The notes beneath the pieces were generated by a model. It searched no databases and was not told where the DNA came from. It was given only the letters and a program-made list of their open reading frames with translations. From the NCBI GenBank assembly GCA_034509495.1, contig CM067508.1:26491886-26555885 (forward strand): a DNA stretch of 64,000 nt, written 5' to 3'. This DNA comes from Acestrorhynchus altus (taxonomy: Eukaryota > Chordata > Actinopteri > Characiformes > Acestrorhynchidae). Shown piece by piece: positions 1 to 11,024 of this stretch (position 1 is its first letter; each line of letters begins with the position of its first letter). Both the position numbers and the translations under genes were made by a program.

Positions 1-49
1 ATATTACCGAAGTTTATGTATCAGCATTAATAGATACATGTATGAAAAA

Positions 50-785
50 TATTGTTTATTATCATATTTCCATTTGGCTTGGTTGATTGGGCAATACAAT
101 TGGATATCGGCATGTACAGCTTAGGCGATAGGGTGATGTACTCAGTTGTCAGCATATACCTTCAAGACCTAACCAATAGGGAGATGAAATTGGAGTGCAT
201 ACATGAAGTTTGCATACTTCTATTAGGTTTGGGCAAGAGGGGGATGCAAATGGATATCAATATATTCCAATTAGACCTGTGTGAGAGGGCAGTATAATCA
301 GATATTTTTATATTCCCATTAAGTGTGGGCAACAGGGCAGTATAATCAGATATTTATTCCAATTAGGCCAAAGAGATGGCAGTGTAATCAGATATTGCCA
401 TATTCCCAGTAGGCCTGGTCAACAGGGCAGTGTAATCAGATACTGTGATATTTCCATTAGGTCTGGGTGACAGGGCAATGTAATCAGATACTGTGATATT
501 CCTAGTAGGCCAAGGTGACAGTGTAGTGTAATCAGATTCTGCTATATTCCCTTCATGCCTGGGCAATAGGGCTATACATTCAGATACTGCCATTAGACCT
601 AGATTATAGGGTGATAATCAAAACATATTGGCATATTTTCATTTGGTCTGACTGGTAGGGAGAAGTAACCAGATATCAGCATATTCCCATTTGGTCTGCA
701 TGATACAGTCATGTAATCAGATGGCATATTCAGCATTTTCCCACTAGAGCTTGCCAATAGGGTAATGTAATCAGATAATGGTGAC
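50..785. repeat. Degenerate minisatellite, ~48-bp unit
   Basis: About 14 imperfect units share the pattern 'ATATTCCCATTAGGYCTGGG' followed by 'CAACAGGGCAGTGTAATCAG'. The period is 48 bp in the best-kept core (about 363-593), with longer and shorter units outside. In the core the minus strand reads as an open 16-residue repeat (SDYTALSPRPxGNITV). This is a by-product of a unit length divisible by three, not evidence of a gene. Units differ by point changes and small indels and there are no unique spacers. Confidence 0.85.
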
Positions 786-837
786 GATTAACAAGTAATC
801 CAGTGACAATGCTTTAAAGGTCACTATTTTGAAACAA

Positions 838-1092
838 ATTATTAAAATAGTACATGTGTATAACATTAAAGTACTACAGTTTGTATAATGTAAAATAGTA
901 CAGGGTGTAAAATGTAACAGTGATATGGGGTGTATAACATTAAAGTACTACAGTGTGTATAATGTAAAATGGTACAGGGTGTAAAATGTAAAAGTGATAT
1001 GGGGTGTATAATGTTAAAGTAATACAGGGTGTATAATATAAAGGTATTACAAGGAATCTAATATAAAATTAGTACAGGGCATATAATGTTAA
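838..1092. repeat. Tandem repeat, ~23-24-bp unit with higher-order copies
   Basis: The unit resembles 'GGTGTATAATGTTAAAGTAA' plus 'TACAG'. A larger block (about 905-950) recurs almost unchanged at about 957-1020, with both copies containing 'GTGATATGGGGTGTATAA', which suggests a recent local duplication inside an older array. Confidence 0.8.
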
Positions 1093-1979
1093 AGTTACAT
1101 GACATTTTCTAGGTTTCATAACTCATAGGCACTTATAAATATGATACACACATACAACATCATAACAAACTACAAGGCAACGGGATGAATTATCAACAAG
1201 TAATCCAGCTCAGAAAATAGCTAAAATCCACTTGTATCCAATTGAATTGAATCCCAGTTTAAATACCAAAGGAGGTTACTGTGCATGTTTACTGCTCTGT
1301 CCATGTGAACATGCTCAACCTGCATGCAGACTCAGATATAGAGGAAAATGAGAAGGAAGGGGATGCTTGCTATCTTTCTTTGCTCACACAGTGTTCAGAT
1401 TTCAGCCCTTCAAGCAACAATGCTGAGTATTAATGTGGACAGTATGAAAACAAGTGATATAAACTCACATTAACATTATTGCAGCTCTTGAACATAGTGC
1501 CTAGAATTTGATTACACATGTTGGGGAAACTCATCATTGAAATTCAAAAGATGTGGAGTTCCATGAGCACATCAAGAGGGACCTTCCACCAGGAGCTAAT
1601 GAACATGCAGTTGAAGCAGGAAGCGGAATACATGGAGGACTAAGAGACTTATCATAAAGGTCAAGAAGGGAAGGAGCGAGAAGAGAGTGATTTTAATATC
1701 AAACGAGATTTCAACATGTTCTGAATTTCATTACTTTGATAACTCCCACCATTAGCAGAGAACTGCTTGTGCACCCGGAGAAGCTGCCAACGGACAATCC
1801 AACATCAGGGGAATAAAAAGAGGAACACCTTCATTGTGTCTCATTACCTCTCACAGGTCTGTTTAAATATCGACCACAGTGTGTTGATGGGTGAATTCAG
1901 TTGCAAGAGAAGAGCCCTTTTACAATTACTTACAGGAGGATGTCTGTGGACTACATCAGGGATGAACACCCCCCGCCCC
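1093..1979. other. Intronic sequence, mostly unrecognised
   Basis: I see no gene or complete element. A short block at 1305-1365 ('catgctcaacctgcatgcag' and 'atatagaggaaaat') is repeated with more intervening sequence at 10706-10830. Confidence 0.5.
1305..1365 (+). repeat. Dispersed repeat fragment, partner at 10706-10830
   Basis: Shares 'CATGCTCAAC-TGCATGCAGACTC' and 'ATATAGAGGAAAAT' with 10706-10830. The second copy has about 60 extra bases between the two blocks, so this copy has an internal deletion. The family is not recognised. Confidence 0.55.
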
Positions 1980-1980
1980 C

Positions 1981-2020
<40 letters not shown>

Positions 2021-2052
2021 CACACACAAACACACACACACACACACACACA
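1980..2052. repeat. (CA)n microsatellite
   Basis: About 35 CA units with two interruptions (CG at ~2013 and AA at ~2029), preceded by a C-rich run. The open frames across it are repeat artefacts. Confidence 0.97.
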
Positions 2053-2133
2053 AAGGACAACTGGGTAACCAATATCAGGATCATCAGGCCATACGTCACA
2101 CTTTCCAAAACTCGGGTTTGCAACGAATGTTTT

Positions 2134-2750
2134 GACACCTTCAGAGGTCCTCAATGCGTCAGATATTTTGTTGACGTGAGAAGGACATGCACAGTAAATT
2201 TTAATGTTATGGCTGATTACATTTACATTTATGGCATTTGGCAGGCAGTCTTATCCAGAGTGACTTACAAAAGTGCTTTGCTTTTCTCTCAGATATCCTT
2301 AGCTAGTTAGAACGGACTAGAATCCGGAAACTCCTCAAGCTTTGATTTTCTCATAAACAAATTTAATATCAGAGACCAACAAGATTCACTATAATCATAA
2401 ACCTTTTATGAGATTGGTCTTCAATCTGCATTTGAAGAGAGGGGAACTTCACCATTTTGGTGCCAACCCAGAAAAGAATCTGGATATTTGTCTTCCTTCT
2501 TACTGGATGATGGGTCAAGCCGAGCTGTACTTGATGCTCAAAGGGCTCTTGGTACACTGAGTTTTGACCACTGAGTTGTAAGGGCCTGATGGTCCACATA
2601 GGAAGGCCAGCTAGAAGGGAGTTTCAGTAGTCTAGACTTGAAATGACAAGAGACTGAACGAGCACCTGAGTGGCCTCTCTAGACAGAAAAAATTGAATTC
2701 TCCTGATGTTGTAAAGAAGAAATCTGGTTTGCAACATGAGCTGAAAATGA
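2134..2750 (+). repeat. Composite fish repeat: Tc1-type end joined to a 'TTTATGGCATTTGGCAG' element
   Basis: The first 280 bases (2134-2412) recur at 3257-3537. They start GACACCTTCAGAGG, pass a Tc1-style end (TTTTAATGTTATGGCTGATT), then enter the very common teleost motif TTTATGGCATTTGGCAG...TTATCCAGAGTGACTTAC. From 2413 the copy continues with 'ggtgccaa', 'gtcttcct' and 'gatgggtcaagccgagctg', which I recognise as the body of a widespread fish repeat. A related fragment lies at 7010-7345. The class is uncertain; it is often considered a non-autonomous DNA element. Confidence 0.65.
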
Positions 2751-3089
2751 TAAATTGTTATTCGCAACTACATATTATATCTTATGTCAAAAGTATTTTC
2801 AAAGTATTCCAAGTATTTTTACAGACTAAAAGTTATGTATAGTGTATTTCTGAAATGCTCAAGTTGGTCACCCAACTGAATGGTTCAATCACTCACCACT
2901 CTTTTCTTCTTGCAGGAGACTGGTGTTTGATCTCTACAACAGAATGCTGCTGTTTAAATATTAGATGTGGTGAGTTTAACTGCCTGTTTAACTGCATTAC
3001 TTCTGCACTGAGCATGAGGGAAAAAAATGGAGGGGGTGGACCAAGGAATCCAAGAATAAGGACCTTAGGTGTCCATTTCAGGAACTTGA

Positions 3090-3730
3090 CAGCCCAACAT
3101 TACATTAATGAGGTCCCGCAAACAGTGGTCTTACATGTCCTAAATACGCACCCTAATCTGCTATTCCAACATGACAACACTTGTCCTCATACTGCGGCTG
3201 TCTCAAGAGATTCCCTTGAAGACACATATACTATGCTATGGCCAGTCGCATCGCCAGACACCTTCAGAGGGCCTCAGTGCATCAGATATTTTGTTGACGT
3301 GAGAGGGACATGCACAATAAGTTTTAATGTCATGGCTGATTATATTTACATTTACATTTATGGCATTTGGCAGACAGTCTTATCCAGAGTGACTTACAAA
3401 AGTGCTTTGCTGTTCACTCAGATATCCTTAGAACGGACGAGAATCCGGAGATTCCTCAAGTGTAGATGCTCTCAAAAACAAATTTTAGATTTAAGACTTA
3501 CAAGATTCGGTATAATTATAAACCTTTAATGAGTTAAAGTTCTTGACAGAGAACATCCCTGATTAAAAATGTGTGGAATTCTATTGGACGTGCAATCAAC
3601 ACTCCAGCACTACCGCAACAAAAACTGAGTGAGAATATTCAAGCTGCATGGGATGGATTATCACAAGACACATTTAGGAACCTCTACAACTCCATGCCGA
3701 GACGTCTGGCATGTTGCATTATATCTAACA
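3090..3730 (+). pseudogene. Tc1/mariner-type transposase relic, interrupted by a repeat
   Basis: The plus strand encodes LLFQHDNTCPHTAAVSR and WPVASPD (about 3156-3256), matching the Tc1 pattern 'FQxDNARPHTA ... WPARSPDLNPIE'. The N-terminal two thirds of the transposase are missing. Directly after SPD the sequence switches to the composite repeat (3257-3537). The transposase reading resumes at about 3562 as 'VWNSIGRAINT' and then 'NIQAAWDGLSQDTFRNL' and 'SMPRRLACCI', which fits the usual C-terminal part with its MPRR ending. No intact reading frame remains and the first two catalytic acidic residues are absent. It is a dead copy; any open frame spanning 2855-3529 joins unrelated sequence. 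Confidence 0.7.
3257..3537 (+). mobile_element. Composite repeat inserted in the transposase relic
   Basis: Nearly colinear with 2134-2412 over ~280 bases, including GACACCTTCAGAGG at the left edge and the region ending 'ataattataaacctttaatga' at the right. Its left edge falls exactly at the SPD codons of the transposase, which supports an insertion or a template-switch join. Confidence 0.65.
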
Positions 3731-5229
3731 CCATATTGAGAATGGTCACCTTTATCATCCTTCCCAATAGCCTTGCAATTCCACACTTCAATGAGTGTCT
3801 GTATCAGTTACTAATACACTAAATCATAACACTATACAATATCCTTCTATAAAAGCAGTAAAAACTCTGGGCACATAAGATATTTATCATGCCAATGTGG
3901 ATTCATGTTCTATTAGAGTTAAAAAAAAGCATTTTGTACAGTTCATCTGTCTCAAAGGACCAGATAAGGTGCCTAAGGCAATGGAAATGCCTGCAAGACA
4001 CACTGCACTGCTGTTTTTATTTCTTCTAAAATACCTCTCAACGTTACATAAAATACTGGGTCTCTTTAAAAGTAATAAGAACTTCCAGGAGTGGAAGGAA
4101 AAAAGCCCACTTATCTCAGAGCAAGAACTTTAAAGGTGCAACACCTAGTATGTCCACATGATATATTAAACATGCTGTGTCATTCAACAGTCAAAATACA
4201 TAATCCGGGCTTTCTTATTGACTTCACTGCGTTTGGCACCTTAAGAAGTTGTAGAAACATCTCTAGTTCTTCAGATCAATGTAGGGAAAAAGAATTAGTG
4301 TCAATCCAGACCTTTAATGAGAGTTAAACAAGGTCGGATTATATCAGGTAAGGTTGTTATAATGTGGCTGCCGTTGACTCTGCAGACTGAGCTGTTTCAG
4401 GCCTGTCATCAAGAGTCACAGAGCTGTGTCTGATGGCTCTACTTGTTAAGAGTAAACTTCTTAAGTCTGAAAAATGCTAAGTTCTTTTTTTTCCTGGATG
4501 TATCATGAGGTTTCAAAAAAAAAAAAAACAAGCTGTTATCTAGGCTGGGCCCACCTCTCGCACCGTGGCATTCATTAGAATATGAATGACCATGACAGAC
4601 CCTATATGTTCCACTGAGAAGCTCTCTTTAAGACTTCAGGTCATGGTCTTTGTGCTATAATACCTTCAGAACACGACTTTCTGATCTGCGACCTGGAATA
4701 CTTTCATCTCTCTTTCACTCCCGCTCCCTCTCATATCCCTCTCTTCCATCTTTCTTTCAGTGCTTTTAACTTCCCTATGGCCAGAAAAGGGAACGGGCTC
4801 TGAATTATAAATCATGGAGACTATTTCAGACCTCATTTCTCCCGAGCGAGAGATCAGTTCAAAGATGTCCTTAAAGTGGGGCTGGACTAGCATTCACCCA
4901 GTGATCCACGGCAGAGTGGAAAGTTCCAGCACAATCCTAGGCTACTTGACCCAAACTGTCAGAATGGAAATCACGACTGACCTCAACTTAAAAAGTAAGG
5001 ATAGCAGATGTTTTGCAATGATTCACTGCAGTGATATGAGTTACAATATGATACTAATATGAATATTGAAAAGCAGGAAGACATGCTGAAGTTGTGCATA
5101 TCGCCTTTCAAGATATTCAAGGACACTTTACAATCAGCACTCTTCATGGTCATGCTCACACACCGACAAGTAGCAGCCTATTACACACAGTGTACTCTCT
5201 ACTGGGCCATCCAACTGGAGGACTGCACT
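3731..5229. other. Intronic sequence with no recognised feature
   Basis: Contains an A-run at 4516-4528 and otherwise apparently unique AT-rich sequence. I found no coding, repeat or conserved signal I can support. Confidence 0.45.
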
Positions 5230-5259
5230 GAGTAGTAGAGGTTGCTTCACACAGGACAG

Positions 5260-5460
5260 AGTGCCAATCCATATCTGGGCATAAAAACATACATTCACTC
5301 ATTCACACACCAGGGCCAATTAACCTGATATCCAGAATGTGGGAGGAAACCGGAGTCCCCGGAGGAAATCCATACACAACATGGAAATTCCACACAGATA
5401 GGGCCTTGAACCTATGCTGGGAGGTGAACGTGTTAAACACTGAGCCACCGTGTACTTCTG
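5260..5460 (+). repeat. Fish retroposon fragment ('gtgggaggaaacc' family)
   Basis: Shares ordered blocks with 27383-27725: a 'cattcacacaccagggccaa' region, then GTGGGAGGAAACCGGAG, CCGGAGGAAA, 'attccacacagatag' and a closing 'gagccaccgtg'. The 5' half is missing. Confidence 0.7.
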
Positions 5461-5514
5461 ATTTGATACAGGGAAAGTGTATCATTCCTCAATTTTGTCC
5501 AGTTAAGTCATGTT

Positions 5515-5665
5515 AAGTGTTTGTATAATGGGCTTTTAATAATGGGTCCCAATGCCCACTGAGCAAGATTACAGTGACAACAGGGGCAAGGACAAACTCC
5601 CCCAAAACACAGGGAAAAAACCTGGAGAGGAACCCGAAAGGTCTCAAATGGATCCATATAAATAA
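5515..5665 (+). repeat. Fish repeat fragment ('GGCAAGGACAAACTCCC')
   Basis: Contains 'gcaaggacaaactccccc' followed by 'ggaaaaaacctggagaggaa', the signature of a common teleost repeat of the form 'caaggaaaaactccc...accttgagaggaacc'. The family name is not certain. Confidence 0.5.
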
Positions 5666-5984
5666 ATAGATCAAACAAATCACATATCAAAGCAAAAACA
5701 CTGAAAAATAAGGAGGAAATTACTAATATATACATCAATAAGAATGCTTAAAGAATGGAATTAATATCAGACAGAAGTCCTCTGAATAAACCACCAAAGA
5801 TCTGAATGATTAATGTTAGATGTCTTATCAGGGAAAATGAGAATTAAATCCATATTTGCTGTGCTAATGTGAATATTAGACCTCAGTATAATAAAAGCTT
5901 ATGTTCCTATTAATTGTGATAACCATTATTTTTATTACTACCTGTTTAACTACATATCCATTATTTGGAGAGTAAACAATATAC
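5666..5984. other. AT-rich intronic sequence, nothing recognised
   Basis: I see no repeat or gene. Confidence 0.4.
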
Positions 5985-6238
5985 AGTGATCAGCAATGAC
6001 ATTTACATCACCAGCCTAATACTGTGTAGGTCCCACCTATGCAGACGAAACAGCTCATAAGGCATTATGTAGTAACTGGCATCAACATATTAGCAGCAGA
6101 CCATATAAATCATGTAAATGTGAGTATCTATGGATCATATTAATGTGCATCAGGTTCCACAGCCCTGTCACTAGTTCACATAGGTGTGGACTACTGCATA
6201 CTGGGAACACCACCGATGACCTGACTGATGTTTTGGGG
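5985..6238 (+). mobile_element. Internally deleted Tc1-type element (family A)
   Basis: The left end 'tgatcagcaatgacattta' is followed by 'cctaatactgtgtaggtccc' and 'gcagacgaaacagctc', the start of a teleost Tc1 family read antisense to its transposase. It then jumps to internal blocks 'gccctgtcactagttcaca' and 'actgcatactgggaacacc' and 'ctgatgttttggggatgtt'. Other copies are at 6725-7012, 15357-15535 and 37413-37795. Confidence 0.65.
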
Positions 6239-6612
6239 ATGTTCTCACTGACACAGGCGTGCAAATGCACAAATGGCTTGTCAAATCCCTGTAGAGAAGT
6301 AAAGGCAGTAGAACAGGCCTCTGGGGAGCAGATAAACATAAACCTATTGGCACCATACCTAATGCCAGGAAGGGGTACAGGGGGTATAAAGTCCCCCATT
6401 GTTGATCTCTGGTGCAGTGTTCTCTGAAATGATGGTGTGCCATTCAGTTTTGGAACGAGATAGGGGTGTTGATCATCTAACCTGATGACCTCACTCCTTT
6501 CAGTGTGCAGTCAACTCCTCACAGCAATCCTCCAAAATCTAGTAGAAAATCGTCCTTAGACAATAGACAGTTACTCCAACCATGCAAGACAAACTCTTTC
6601 TACACACCTTTA
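6239..6612 (+). mobile_element. Non-autonomous Tc1-type element (family B), 5'-truncated
   Basis: Blocks in order: 'gtgcaaatgcacaaatggct', 'ccctgtagagaagt', 'attggcaccatacctaatg', 'ggggtataaagtccccca', 'tgttctctgaaatgatggtg', 'cagcaatcctccaaaatcta'. The same order is found at 9600-9965, 18341-18960 and 40225-40700. The inner part resembles the C-terminal coding end of a Tc1 transposase. Confidence 0.7.
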
Positions 6613-6724
6613 ATTATTAAGTACAAGATTATTGGTGGCTTAATAGCCAATAGGCTCTCTGATTGAAATTTGAAGAGAGCAAATACCTCCACCTTCTTAC
6701 AGCAAGGGCAAAGAAAAGCTTACA

Positions 6725-7012
6725 CCTATCAGCCATAACATGGATTGCATCAATGAGCCTTACCCTTGTGGTCCTGCAACTGGTCCACTGGTAGTCTTTT
6801 CTTGGAGCACTTTTGGTAGGTACTGACCACTGCACACCACACAAGACCTGCCTGATGTTTTGGAGATGTTCTGTTGTCTAGCCATCATAGTTGTGCTCTA
6901 CTTGTCAAAGTGACTCACATTCTTGTGCCTGTCAATTTAACATGCTTTAACAAGTCAACTTCACTTTTGATGAAGATAAGTGGTATTAATGTTATGGCTG
7001 ATGGGTGTTGAG
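6725..7012 (+). mobile_element. Tc1 family A, distal end
   Basis: Starts 'cagccataacatgg', then 'attgcatcaatgagcctta', 'gagcacttttggtaggtact', 'cacacaagacctgcctg' and 'gttttggagatgttctg', and ends 'taatgttatggctgatggg'. The ends are the inverted repeat of this family; most of the transposase region is deleted. On the minus strand the retained part corresponds to the N-terminal helix-turn-helix region. Confidence 0.7.
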
Positions 7013-7345
7013 TCCTAGCTTCCAGATATCTTGAGGAATGTGAGATCAAGTTGTACTGTACTGACAGCTCACAGGGCTCTTGGTATGGATCAGGTTTTGA
7101 TCATTTCTATGAAGTACAGATGGGCTAGTCCATGTTTGGCTTAGTAGCCCAGTTTTTTAATCTGATGGGCAGCTACAGCAAGCCAGGGAAGAGAACGCAG
7201 GTACTGGTGGTACACTGCTTAGAAGTCTTGCTGTTTTCAGATCAGTTGCAAGAGCGTGATGGCATGCCCAGGTAGACGTTTCGAACATTGTACTTGAGAA
7301 CTTGAACTTCTGTCTGCAGAACAGAATCCCCCACCAAAATCCCAA
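7013..7345 (+). repeat. Fragment related to the 2134-2750 repeat
   Basis: Contains 'ccagatatcttgaggaatgt', 'gatcaagttgtactgta', 'cagctacagcaagccagg' and 'gcatgcccaggtagac', blocks that fit the downstream body of the 'TTTATGGCATTTGGCAG' fish repeat. Diverged. Confidence 0.45.
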
Positions 7346-8329
7346 TTTTACTGTTATGTATTCAGGATACATTCACACTCATACGAACAGTTGTAGTGTA
7401 CAACCATTAATACTTTAAAAGGTCCATATCCTATTTTATCTGCTGCTCCGAGCTCCACTTCTAATTTTCATGTGATTTCATGGAACATAAACAGCCACAA
7501 TGAATTTTCACAATCATTCTGGCCTGTCTTTGTCCCTTAGAATTAAACAGCCTGTTTTTAGTTCTTAATGTTCCTTCAAGACTAATATATGTATATTACA
7601 TCATCTGAACCATATAACTGCTCCTGATTCAGCAGTTACATATTGTTACATTGTTCATTAAACTGAAATAAGTGGACTGTATAATAAAGTGCTACTGACT
7701 GATCAACTTTATTTTACTCATTTCAGTGAGACACCTGTGTTCCTGACAGCTGTAAAACTAGAGTAAAGACTTGTTCTGATAAAGCGGTAAAGTAGAACAG
7801 TAAAGTGTTATGTCTTCTGCAGACAAAGCCAATTGCATTTTACTGCACATGCAATAAAGTTAAATGAAAGAAGCAGCATTATGCCATCCGTGGCTTTTAA
7901 AATGCCCCTGGGATGAGTTGCAGTACAGCTTGTGATCCAGGAGTAATTATCCAACGTCAAAACCTGATCTTACTAATACTAGATGAATGCAATCGGATCC
8001 ACACAGCAATGATGTGTATGAGGTCCAGAAATGTAGAAGCTGTAACTTGAGCAAAGGGGGAAAACCCTGGACTAACTCTGGACCAACCTCTGAACAAGTG
8101 TATTTGAACAAATGAAAGAGGTCTTAGAATGGGATACTGTAGAAATCTTGGCATTGATGAAGTGGCTCTTACGCAGGTTAGTAAGTATGTTTCATTATTT
8201 TTATAACACCTTTCATATGCAAAGAAGATTTCAAGTGCTTTGGAGAAGACAAAATATAATCATTAAATAAAATAAACACAGTAGCACATTGGGCACCTCA
8301 GAAATGATTTTGTCTGAATCATTTCAAAG
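7346..8329. other. Intronic sequence with no recognised feature
   Basis: Apparently unique, AT-rich. A weak similarity near 8200-8250 ('cacctttcatatgcaaagaa') to a common fish repeat is too short to call. Confidence 0.4.
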
Positions 8330-8800
8330 AAAGTTGCCATTTCCTGCACCCTAAGTGCGGAAGAAAACACCCTCTAAGCTGTTAATCAACCCTTAGGATA
8401 CCCATACCAGGTAAATTATTAAACCTCTGAGCTGATAAAGCCTAGGATAACATTTTGATGAACCCAAGTCATTTCCTGCACCCTAAGTAGGGAAGAACCA
8501 CAAAGTTACTGCTATCAGCTATTGGAAAGCAGCTGTAACTGACTTCGAAGTAATTATAACCTCTAAGCTGTTAAGCAATCCTTGGGATATCCATGCAAGC
8601 AAACTGTTTAAAAACCTCCAAGGGGGTGTTGAAGCTTAGGATAACGTCCTTGGGTCATTTCCAGCAGCCTGCTTGAGGAAGAACTACAAAGTTAGCACTT
8701 TTAGCTGCTGAAAATCAGCCATAACTGACTAAAATCTTACTTCGAAGTAATATCAGCCTTACCTACTAAGCACTAATCCTTGGAATAGCTGGCTTTGCAA
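8330..8800. repeat. Tandem repeat, ~187-bp unit, about 2.5 copies
   Basis: Copy starts are near 8336 ('catttcctgcaccctaagtg'), 8470 ('catttcctgcaccctaagta') and 8657 ('catttccagcagcctgct'). Shared inner blocks are 'gaagaaccacaaagtta', 'taactgac', 'acttcgaagtaat', 'taagctgttaa' and 'aatccttgg'. Copy 1 lacks about 55 bases (the 'acaaagtta...tcgaagtaat' part). Confidence 0.75.
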
Positions 8801-9189
8801 TGCTGGTGAGCGTTGACAAAGCTGAGGGTTGATTAATTTGAATGAAATTAGGAACATGGTATTCAAAAGACATAGAAGTAATAAAACTGGAAAGAACATA
8901 AAGTGAGAAAGTATAATTATAGAGATATAAATGTTGCTCATAATGGTAAAGTATAGTGCAATAAAATAAAGTATAGAAATATTTACTGACTAAACCAGGT
9001 GATGCTAAAACCCCAAGGTTGCTGTATTTATGCACCCAAAATTTACATCCGAGCCCACTAGACCAAGCTGTGATGCATGAAAATGCAACAGAGATTTTAG
9101 GAGAATATGGTGTTGTTGATACTGGATAGCAGACTGGGAATAGGGGTTTCTACAGTACACACCATTAAAAGTGGTGTGTAATGAAGCCA
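8801..9189. other. AT-rich intronic sequence, nothing recognised
   Basis: Several short open frames exist but none resembles a known protein. Confidence 0.4.
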
Positions 9190-9465
9190 AAACAGGGGAA
9201 GTGAGTGAGTATCATTGCAAATCTAAATTCCTAGGGGACCAGGTTTTACCAACTCTTCTTTCCATTATCCGCTCCCTTGAAAGCATACTGAGCTACCACA
9301 GTCTAGAGCTAACCACCCGTCATACAGGGAATTAGAGATGCCTTGTGAGAAAGCCAAACCATGGAGAATGAGTGTGTGCGAGCCGGTTGCTGACTGGCTA
9401 CAATCTCTTAAGCTAGTGAACCACACACTGCACTGAGAGGACACAATGAGAGAACAACACCATTC
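9190..9465 (+). repeat. Dispersed repeat, longer copy of 16858-16962
   Basis: Both contain 'acaggggaagtgagtg' or its variant at the start and 'gcactgagaggacac' plus 'atgagag' at the end. This copy has ~150 extra bases in the middle. The family is unknown; the conserved ends suggest a mobile element. Confidence 0.5.
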
Positions 9466-9599
9466 AAAAAACCCCCAAAAAACTCCTAAATAATTTCAAA
9501 GAAGAACAACAGTGTTCTTGTTACATGGTTGATATAAAGCTACAGTATGGCATGCAGTGAGGTGTGAGTCATCATGGTGATGTAAAACACTCAATCAGA

Positions 9600-9965
9600 G
9601 CAGAGCTCAGTGTTTATCAGCCTAGATCTTTGTGGACATGGCTTCTAATGAATGCATTCAGCCACATTGTTCACATGTCTAGACCTGGTTGAGAAGTACT
9701 GCCAGTAAAATAGGACCCCCTGGAGAAGATAGACATGAGCATACTGGCACCATGCCAACGCCAGGTGTGGGCTAAAGAGGTATAAAGCCCTAAACTGTGA
9801 ACTGGGGAGTTTGTGATGAGGTAAGGTGGTCATTACCCAACATCCTGCCCTCAATAACTCTTTTACAAATGAATGCAATCCAATCTTCACAGCAATGCTC
9901 CAAAATCGAGTATGCTTCTTTGCGTAATAGACAGAATAAGCTCTTTAATACACTTCACTTGATAA
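9600..9965 (+). mobile_element. Non-autonomous Tc1 family B element
   Basis: Starts 'tttgtggacatggcttctaa' and 'tgaatgcattcagc', then 'actggcaccatgccaacg', 'ggtataaagccc', 'gatgaggtaaggtggtcat' and 'cagcaatgctccaaaat'. Terminal 'gtggacaccc'-type end is degraded. Confidence 0.7.
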
Positions 9966-10705
9966 GATACAATGAATAAGCAGATGTCCCCGTACCAAAT
10001 GTACTTACTATTTATACACCAAACAACAACCATAAATTCTGAAGAAATGCAATGTGAGGCACTTTTAAAGGCCAATGTTTCTAAAGGCACTACTGGTAAG
10101 ACATTTGACAGGGTTGAACATTCACAATTTATAGGACCTGTTTGTTTAAACTGGTATTTATTCAAATCATATCATGCCCTTTAATGGTACGTAATTTTAG
10201 CAACAATTTTTGCTTATATGTGAAAGCTCCTGGGCTTCTAAGAATACTCGCAAATGCATTCCGCCAACACAACCACTTGTGGCTATGAGTGAGTGTGCAC
10301 CCAGCGAGCACTCCTATAATTCAGATCATGCCTCTATATTTGTGATTTCCCCGAGGCTAACTCTGACGCACAGCTCACCTTATCCAAAGCAAGTTTGACA
10401 GTGCAGAACAAAAGGGCTGGGGGAGAAGAAAACACTCTGAAGACCTTTTCAGCAAACATGTCAGAGCTAAAAAACCCGCTGCTGCCTACTGTGCTGAGCC
10501 TAGACGCAGACATCTGCATTACTGGCCTGGCATGGTTACGGAATGGCAAATATTCCAGCTTATACTCTTATATTCTACAAGGTATGGCTTCAAATGGTTC
10601 CCTGAATGATGATTTGTCAGAATTAGGAACAACCTACAGATGTGATGCACATATCATGACAAATTGCAAGACGTACAATTGAACAACTGTGGTGGTTCAG
10701 TAGAG
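9966..10705. other. Intronic sequence with no recognised feature
   Basis: Contains a moderately GC-balanced block (10230-10560) with an open frame of 95 codons on the plus strand, without any recognisable domain. I see no repeat. Confidence 0.4.
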
Positions 10706-10830
10706 TACATGCTCAACTTGCATGCAGACTCTGACTGATCAACAAGAGTGGGCAGGGCTAATGATGCTACTGACCCAGATATTGGGTTATAAATATAGAG
10801 GAAAATTATAAGGGAGAGGCTATACTGAAC
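10706..10830 (+). repeat. Dispersed repeat, partner of 1305-1365
   Basis: Contains 'catgctcaacttgcatgcag' and 'aaatatagaggaaaatt'. See the shorter copy near the left edge. Confidence 0.55.
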
Positions 10831-10849
10831 TTATAGATATATAACCTGG

Positions 10850-10915
10850 GAAGTTTCTGTGTGGAGTTTGCATGTTCTCCCCGTGATTGCGTGGGTTTCC
10901 ACCTGGTACTGTTCT
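10850..10915 (-). repeat. Fish retroposon fragment, reverse orientation
   Basis: 'gtttctgtgtggagtttgca', 'tgttctcccc' and 'gcgtgggtttcc' are the reverse complement of the 'aacatgcaaactccacacag' block seen at 27620-27650. Confidence 0.75.
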
Positions 10916-11024
10916 GAAGGATACTACTAATCATTACATTTCAAACAGGATTTCTTAAATATACTGTAAATCCTAGGATTTCCTTAAAATAATACATGGT
11001 ATGTGTGATTTTCTCTTCATCAAA

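Noticed and set aside
50..785. Possible CRISPR-like array
   Set aside because: The units are continuous and diverged with no unique spacers, and the genome is a vertebrate; it is a minisatellite.
2855..3529. 224-codon open frame on the plus strand
   Set aside because: It runs from unique sequence through a Tc1 transposase piece into an inserted repeat; only the HDNTCPHTA...SPD part has meaning, so it is not a gene.
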